64,000 nt of DNA from Diospyros lotus. Lineage: Eukaryota > Streptophyta > Magnoliopsida > Ericales > Ebenaceae. The position numbers and the translations under genes were made by a program. Shown here one piece after another: positions 57,081 to 64,000 of the stretch. The notes below the pieces were generated by a model, which saw only the letters and a list, made by a program, of their open reading frames with translations, ran no database searches and was not told where the DNA came from. The stretch lies in contig NC_068343.1 of NCBI RefSeq assembly GCF_014633365.1, positions 24,273,307-24,337,306 of the forward strand, in the 5' to 3' direction. How positions within the stretch are numbered: the stretch's first letter is position 1; each line of letters begins with the position of its first letter.

Positions 57081-57640
57081 TCTCATCATCATCAAAACGT
57101 AATATATGACTTCACAATTTCCCTTTTTTTTAATGATGAACCCTTTTTGATGATAACAAAACAAAATAATTTCACAAGAAAATTCTTCTCTTCTCCCCCT
57201 TACTCAAATGAATTCTCAAATTAATTATTTAAAGACTATTTTCTTCTAATTATTTACAAGAAATTTCTCCTTCTCCCTCCTTTTGTCATTACCAAAAGGG
57301 GTCCCCCTAAAAAGTATGGAAATTATATGCTCCCTTTGATAGAAATGATTATATGCTCCCCCTGATTGTTATAATCTTAAACAATTATGTGCCCCTCCAA
57401 TCTTATAGACTTATGCATATATTGATTATGGGTATAAGCAAAAACACCTCAAGGGATAGAATTTCATGAAACATATTTTCATTGAAAAGATAATAAAGAC
57501 AAGGCTTAAGAGTACAATGATTGTCTCACAAAAATAAAAGAAAGATACAAGACTAAATTGATTAGTCTTAAGTAAAGGCTCAGTTGGGGGGTTCATTCCT
57601 CCTTTTTCTTCTTCTTAGTCCACAGTCGTCCTAGTCTTTT
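57081..57640 (-). mobile_element. 3' internal region of SIRE/Maximus-like copia element
   Basis: 'ctccctccttttgtcattaccaaaagggg' type sequence (57270-57305) is the complement of the 'gatgacaaaaagggggag' stretch found before the 3' LTR of many plant SIRE elements. No intact ORF. Confidence 0.5.
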
Positions 57641-57979
57641 TTTGTGCAATGGACTTGATGCAAGCATAATGCTTGAGGGACTCCTTAATTTTTGCTAGGT
57701 TTGCTTCAATACGACTTCATCTTTCTTCTAGTTTATCTAACGTAGTTAATGTTGAAATACACGTATGGTGGTGTAGGTAAATTTAAAATTTTTATACATC
57801 TGACATGCATAGTGGAAGACATTAATACACACACCATACATAGTTTGGATATTTAAGCAATATGCTATTTCATCTTATGAAATATAATAAATCACATACC
57901 TGTAGGCCAATGTTAGTAGAGTGTAGAAACTATTTCTACATTGAGACCAATTCATCCTTATCACATGGAGGCCTAGTCT
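57641..57979. other. Unassigned repeat-like sequence
   Basis: 'gacatgcatagtggaagacattaa' and 'aaatcacatacctgtaggc' look like copia LTR fragments; boundaries not visible. Confidence 0.3.
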
Positions 57980-59974
57980 TGTAACGCCCCACTTTCAATT
58001 ACACAATAAAGCAATAACATATTCATTATATGCTAATAATGACCTTGGGCGTTATTGGAAATCCTTTATCAACGGAAGTAAGGATCGAACCTGAGTATGC
58101 TAAATAGTTAGGATTTCCATAAGTTTAAATAAAAGTCCGTCACGCACCCATATATTAGAAAGTTATAGTAGCTTAACAAATACATAAATTTTGTGGTACA
58201 GCCGCAGAACGGCACACAAACACCATACATCCTTAAGTATCTTAACTGCTATTTACATTACAATATTGGGATTACATGGGTACACAAAGAAATCCAACTC
58301 TAAATTAGCCAAGCACCACCTTTGAATCCTTGCTTGCGTTAGAACCTGGAGTACCTGATATGCTTAACATACCTGGAACATTGAATGTTCCAGGGGTATG
58401 AAACACCTGTGTTAGATAATTACATCTAAGTGAGTGGTACAAGGAAGGAAACTATGCATGTAAGAGCAATATGCAGGTATGCCAGGAAATACGCAGAAAT
58501 AAGTACGAAATCTTTCAAGATCATGTCAATATAAACCTTCCATGTGGTGGCAAGGTCAGGGGGTTGTAATCACCCTCACAGTCATCATGGTAGCTCACCG
58601 CAAGAGCATGAGATCATGGCTCACCGCAAGAGCACGAGATCCCCTGTGATGTCCCTCAATCATCATGGTAGCTCACCACAAGAGCAAGAGATCATGGCTC
58701 ATCGCAAGAGAACGAGATTCCCCCCGTGATGTCCCAACAACCAACCATAGATACAAACACTGAGATGAGTATAAAATAGGCAAGATATGCTCAAAAGCAA
58801 TAAAACATGATATGTAAGCCACCAACTATGACATGTTGTATCACAAAGCAGAAGGAATGTGATATGTAAGCCACAAGCCATGCATGAAAGTTGTCATGGT
58901 CAAACCCGATGCAACAAAGTAGAAAGGATATGCTCGAAACAAAGGGAACATAAGACGTAAGCAACAAACCATCCACAAATGAAACCAAGAGTGATCATGG
59001 AAAAGCAAGAAGCATGCATAAGAACCACTCACCTTAACTAATTATCTTTAGAAGCACGGCTTACAATAAGCGAGAATGGTTTTCTCGTAGTTTTCTTACT
59101 GCTTGGCATGAACTTCGAGAAAGACCCGAAAACTCTGTCGAGCCTCATTCTCCCTCGTTTCTCCCTCGATTTTCTCCCTTCTTTTTGGCAGTGTTTCCTC
59201 TCTCAAACTCCCTTCCTTTTCCTCATTGCTTGGTGCCCAAAATAAATAACCCCAAAGCCCTTATTTATAGGAAACTCTGGCGAACCAAATCGCGCCACGT
59301 GTCGCGTCATCATGAGACTTCAAATTCTATCTCCTAAGTGGCCAATGAATGCTTGCAAAGAATGGATGAAGAAGAAGATGATGATGAAAAAGAAGGAGAA
59401 GAAGGAAGAGGCCTGCTAAGAGAACCAAGGGAAAGAGAGAGAGAGGAGAAGAATGAAGATTGGAGAAGAAGCAAGAGGGCATGGCATGCCCTTCTCGCTA
59501 GCCACCTAACCCACCAACCTTCCCCATTTTCTACATTTGCCCCTTACACTCACACACACAACACTTACTTTAATAACCCCTTTTGGTCTTTTGGCTTCAT
59601 CTTCATCTTCATTTTCTTATCCTTTTTCTTTAATCAATAATTATGCACACCAATATGCATATATAATTCATTTACCAAGGCCTACTTTTACTTATGGCCC
59701 AAGCCCATTCCAAAGCCCATTTCATATTAAGCCCATGGAATTACTTAACCACCACTTTCATTTGGCTTTAAAAACTTAGCCCAAGCCTACTTTATAACAC
59801 CATTTATGCCTTAAATATTACACACACGCACATTAATTTACTTTCAAGCAAATTTTCCCCAAAAATATTAATTTTAAAAAATATTATTTTTAATTAATTA
59901 CCTCTTAACCACAAGGAAATATTTTTCACCATTTAACCTCTTAATCACTGATAGATTATTCTTGACATCTAACA
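57980..59974 (-). mobile_element. Tekay-like gypsy LTR, right end uncertain
   Basis: TGTAACGCCCC at 57980. Minus-sense TATAAATA (complement of 59261-59269). Two 78-bp tandem units (58583, 58661) each with an internal repeat of 'gctcaccgcaagagca'. Hairpin TTAGAT...ATCTAA 58412-58429 and a 23-bp near-perfect palindrome CCTGGAACATT...TTCCAGG at 58372-58394. Possible end AACA at 59974. It adjoins a minus-sense gag-protease remnant and may be its 3' LTR after an internal deletion, but no polypurine tract is seen. Confidence 0.6.
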
Positions 59975-61258
59975 ATTAAGGTCCGCATGAAATGCACTAC
60001 ACCAAAAAAATCCTGAACCACTGGAATTTCTGATAGTTTCATCTTATTCTCTGTGCCTGTCATCACAAAGGCCAGGTAGTCCTTACAATCATGACGCACT
60101 AGCTTCTCCACCTTCATTACCAAAATCATGGGAGTTGTTCTCATTGGCTTGATGCCCCTATATATAATAGCTGTCTACTAGGGTAACTCAAACTGATTCA
60201 CCTTTCCACAATAATCAACCTTAATAATGTATAGATAGCCAATCCATGCCTAATACAAGGTCGAAGTCCTTTATATCTAACACCACTAGATCATCCGACA
60301 GTTCCCTATCATGCACCTTAAGCCTGCAATCTCTACAAATCTCACTACCCACCAACTCTATAATCCTAGGCATGGTCACAATCAAATAGTACGACAATGA
60401 TACTTTCGAGATTGGTACACGGAATACAACCCGAGGTGCAATAAAAGTATGTGTGGACCCCGTATCAAAAAAGCGAGCACGTCAACGTCATACAAAGTGA
60501 GAATACCTTGGATAGTGTTGTTTCTCCTCTCGGCCTCATCTTGAGTCAATGCAAATAGCCGCCCTTGAACATGGGGCCTATCAGCAGCTTCTGGGTGTTG
60601 TGCCTGCGGTAGCGCCAAGGGTGGAGTCGTCCTCTAAATCTTGGGCACTACTAGCCTCTGTCCTATCCTATGAGGTCTCTATCCCCCATACTATTGTTGT
60701 GGGGAGGTACAGAGGCTAGTTATATGGCCCTTTCGGCTGCATTGATAACACACCACATCTCTAGAAGCTGTAGTACCATGACTCTAGGGGAAATCCCTCT
60801 GAATATGCCATGATTGTCCACAAAGGTAGCATTACACCTTTAGTGAAGCGACATGGCTCCTTGTGCCTCTTCCCATAAGTCTTACATGGCGGAGCTTCTG
60901 CTGCATTCCTAGAAGGCCCTGCCTCCCATCTTCTTTTCTTACTGTTACTGTGCCCCTGAGCTAAACCTGCTCCTTGAGAGGCTGACTGCACTGCTTTCAA
61001 CTCTCTTCTTTCTCTTTCAACGGTATAAGCTCTCTGGATTACCGTAACATAATCTAAAAATCTAGCTCCACCCATCGCATACCTGATCTCCACATTCAAA
61101 AAATTCTCTGCAATTTTACCACTTTCTTCTCCTTGGTAGAGACCAAATCGGGAGCAAATCTGGCTAAGGAAAGGTACTGTGCCACCGACCTGTTCCCTTG
61201 CATCATCTCAATGAACTCGTTGGTTTTCTTCTCACAGAATCACATTGGGAAGAAGTTT
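59975..61258 (-). pseudogene. Decayed gypsy gag C-terminus and protease
   Basis: Minus: NEFIEMMQGNRSVAQYL (about 61200), VERERRELK, CKTYGKRHKEPC knuckle-like (60860), a second CCHC-like knuckle near 60740, then GRLFALTQDEAERRNN, a protease core and an LGMDWL-type motif near 60230. Several stops and frame changes. It continues the gag at 63487-64000, split by the solo LTR. Confidence 0.75.
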
Positions 61259-63486
61259 TGTAATACCCAAAACTTTTGGGTTACTTTTGAAATAAGTGTA
61301 TGGAAAGAAATACGAAGTTTAAAATGAATCAGTATCAGAATAGTCAGAGAAAATGACCGAATCAACTAGTGGGAATGCTCGGGAGCTTAGATACCTAAGG
61401 AAATAGGTATGTCCCTAACGAACATATTGAGATATGATTTATGACGGTGAAAAAAATCAGATCAGAGACAATTTTTGGTACAGCTTCGAATCAAGTTGAA
61501 AAATTAAATTATCGTAAGGGACTTTTGAAAAGCTAACGAAACCTTTAAAAAAGTCAAATTTGGCCTAATAAACAACCCTTAAGTGGTTTCGAGTTGAAAC
61601 GAAAGGATTTATGATCATGTCATTCATTCGGGTCTAAGAATAATTTTCCAATTTTGCCCGAGAGGGATCAAAAAGATATTTTTTCTTAAGTTTCAAGGAT
61701 GAAATTAAGAATCTAGTACTCATGGACCTTAATGGTATACTCGAAAACCCAAGGGGTTGCCCGAAAAGGTCCAAAATGAAATTTCTAAAGTTGAAAAGGG
61801 GAAAAAGTAAAAATTTGGAAAACCTCCCACAGCCATGGCTGACCACAACCATCCCATCATCGAATTCAGCCATGGGAGACCCGTGGAAGTGGATGAGGGG
61901 CCTTAGAGCAAGGCCTAGGATGTTTCTTGGCCGACAACCGGCCATGTCTACGACAATCACGGTTGAAAGTGACCGAAATTTCAGGCCTCTGTAAATGGAT
62001 TTTTGGGGGCTCTCATTGAGGTTTTGGATCGACCTAGGAAAAGTGGATGCATTAGTGGCCTATGATTGAACGAGATTCAACGTTTGGAGGGTCGATTTTG
62101 AGTATAAAAAGAGATCGAAGTGGCCAAAATTGTTCAAGTTTGAAGCTTGAAATCGAGTGCGTTAGAAGGAAAATCGAGTAATCCTTGAGAGTGGTAGAGT
62201 GTTTTTGGATGTTTTGGAGAGATTTTGTGTAGTGTGGAGTGAGAATCAAAGCCTAGCTAGAAACCTAGGCAGGCGATTTGGCAGAACCTATAATCGGTCA
62301 GTTGGTATGCTTCCAGTCCTCTTTTCGAGCATCCAAACCCACCTTTAGGATCGACTGAAGGAGTAGAGCATGATGGGTATGAAATCTAGAATCGCCAGTG
62401 TACCAGTGCCAGAGAAGATGACCGACATGTGAAGCTCACGCTCCAGTCTCATTCTCATTTTATGCACGACGCGTGGTTGCCAGGTAATTTATGAGTAGAT
62501 ATTTATTCTAGAATATTAGAGAAGAAAAATAGAAAGAAATTGTGAAAAAATATGGTTTGATATTTATTTGAATAAATATAATGGATAGGGTGCTTTAGGC
62601 TTGATGTGAAGTTATTTGTGCAAATTTTGAGGTTTGGCACAAAAATTGAGGCGGTGCATATTTTTCGAGGTGTTCCAAACTTTGTGAAAAATGTGAGTGG
62701 TTTCTCCCAAAAGCTCATATATATGATATGATTGCCTATGTTAAGCGTGATAGTCACGAAAGTGGCTAAGTTATATGAGCATTTTCTCATATCTATGCAT
62801 GTATTGTTGCATCGTTATTCGTGATACCATATTCGACATGATATTGTTGGCATATCGATACTTGTGTCGGGATGGGATGTCGCCCTAATAGTGTAGCCAG
62901 AATTCCCCAAGGAGAATTGATGGAATAATGTTAGGCGTACCCCATAAGTAGGTCGGGATTATTGCCTAGGGTTCCGTGCAGGGCTAGTGGGCCAGGGAAG
63001 TTACACTAGGGCATATGTTTGTTCATGTCCATGTATCACTCATTCATGATTATTTTAACCCTCTCTTAGAAGATTCATCTTCTAATGTTGGACATATGCC
63101 CCTGACATATTCTACGTTCCAGACGAGACTAGCGACCGAAAGGGCAAAGGAGTGATCGTTGCATGAGTATGATGGAGGTTTTGTAGGCCCTATGCCAGGG
63201 CCAGGACTAGTTAATCAGATCATTTTGTATTTAGTTTAACTATTATTGTATTATTATGTTGGGCGAACAATATGTATGAATTTATGAAGGTTATAACTTT
63301 TTAGGCTTCTTAAGGTTCTGATCTTGCTTCCACTTATGTTTAAGTATATCATTTCCTTAGTTTTATTTTGGGAGTGTTATTCTTATACGATATGTTGAGG
63401 ATTTTAGCATGATTCGTATATAAAAAAAAATAAAAAATCCTAGCATATATAATAACACAACGCTCTCGAGAGGGGCTGGCTTTACA
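61259..63486 (+). mobile_element. Gypsy (Tekay-like) solo LTR inside gag
   Basis: 2228 bp, TGTAATACCCAAAAC to GGGGCTGGCTTTACA; TSD AGTTT (61254-61258) and AGTTC (63487-63491), one mismatch. TATAAAAA at 62103. Hairpin TTAGAAGATTCATCTTCTAA at 63066-63085, a perfect 8-bp stem. Near its end (63380-63455) lies an imperfect inverted repeat around an A-rich loop. Confidence 0.85.
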
Positions 63487-64000
63487 AGTTCACATTGAAT
63501 AGCTCTTGAAATTTTTCCCATGTTGGCTACCAGACAACAAATCTCTGTTGGGTGGTCGCCCACCATCTCTCAGCATCTCCCCTCAGAAGAAACGTAGCTA
63601 ATCTGACTCTCTGGGCATCATTGCACTCTATAGTCAATAGGTGTTTCTCAATAGACACCATCCAATTTTCTACTGCCAATGGATCAGGATCTCCATGGAA
63701 TTTTGAGGGTCAGAGAGCCATAAAATTCTTCAACAACTGACTACCCGCACCACCCTCTGCCTTCTGAACTTCCACTCTCTAAGTCACCGAGTTTGAAGTC
63801 TACCACATGTTGCCCTCATCTTGGGCTGGTTCACCTTCAGCCTCTTGTGGTGCCTGCCCTTGCCCTCTCTGGTTAGCCATAAAGGCCTTAAAATGCCTCA
63901 TCATGCTTGCCACTAGACCTCTCAACTTGGTTATCTCCCGACGCAATTCTAAGGTGGACTCCTTCGAAGTAGAAGGTGTAGGTGGTGGAGTAGCCACAAG
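63487..64000 (-). pseudogene. Decayed gypsy gag N-terminal part
   Basis: Starts near MATPPPTPSTSKESTLELRR (63997). After a TAG near 63782, a gag core is readable on minus: FHGDPDPLAVENWMVSIEKH, then LATFLLRGDAERWW. A further TAG follows. The N-terminal end may lie beyond the window. Confidence 0.8.

Overview
The window is plant nuclear DNA, most likely from a eudicot, and consists almost entirely of nested transposable elements. There is no convincing resident host gene. Evidence: several LTR-retrotransposon lineages typical of angiosperms (Tekay/Del-like chromovirus, Athila, Tat/Retand-like, SIRE/Maximus-like copia), a Cassandra-type TRIM with a 5S-rRNA-derived LTR, a hAT derivative, many AT-rich and simple repeats, and target-site duplications (TSDs) that can be read directly. 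The layout resembles pericentromeric or heterochromatic intergenic DNA.

Layout. 1-18.42 kb: a Tat/Retand-like non-autonomous element (partial left LTR 1-153, right LTR about 17870-18420) with tandem-repeat blocks and an antisense coiled-coil ORF. It is interrupted by a 1.5-kb Athila-type solo LTR (756-12556), itself split by a complete 10.3-kb Tekay/Del-like element (2198-12480, TSD CATCT), and by a hAT element (13202-15015). 18.4-24.5 kb: AT-rich DNA with two copia-type LTR copies. 24.5-28.4 kb: decayed gypsy sequence split by a 2.75-kb solo LTR (24551-27303, TSD CCATA). 28.42-28.95 kb: Cassandra TRIM. 28.95-34.5 kb: an unclassified promoter-bearing repeat split by a copia solo LTR (30200-32994, TSD AATGG), itself split by an Athila-type solo LTR (31323-32846, TSD ATCCC). 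34.5-38.39 kb: a gypsy LTR read on minus, ending in a 21-bp minisatellite. 38392-51918: a 13.5-kb Athila-lineage element. 51.9-53.1 kb: Tat-like remnant. 53.1-57.1 kb: copia LTR split by a solo LTR (53830-56321, TSD GCTAT). 57.1-64 kb: copia and gypsy remnants with another solo LTR (61259-63486) inside a decayed gag.

The most interesting unit is the Athila element. Between integrase and its 3' LTR, where Athila elements usually carry an env-like ORF, it has two uninterrupted ORFs in pol sense. One is a LOG-family cytokinin-activating phosphoribohydrolase with its catalytic motif intact. The other is a 144-residue protein with a basic stretch and four closely spaced cysteines, reminiscent of the small cysteine-rich nucleic-acid-binding proteins of some plant RNA viruses. 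The element's own gag-pol is broken several times. The module is bracketed by polypurine-tract-like motifs. The second interesting ORF lies in the Tekay-like element: an acidic 160-residue protein between the primer-binding site and gag, with a sequence resembling a SUMO-interacting motif. Across families, LTRs of the same superfamily share architecture (paired hairpins, tandem blocks, short-motif arrays upstream of TATA) although their primary sequence differs.
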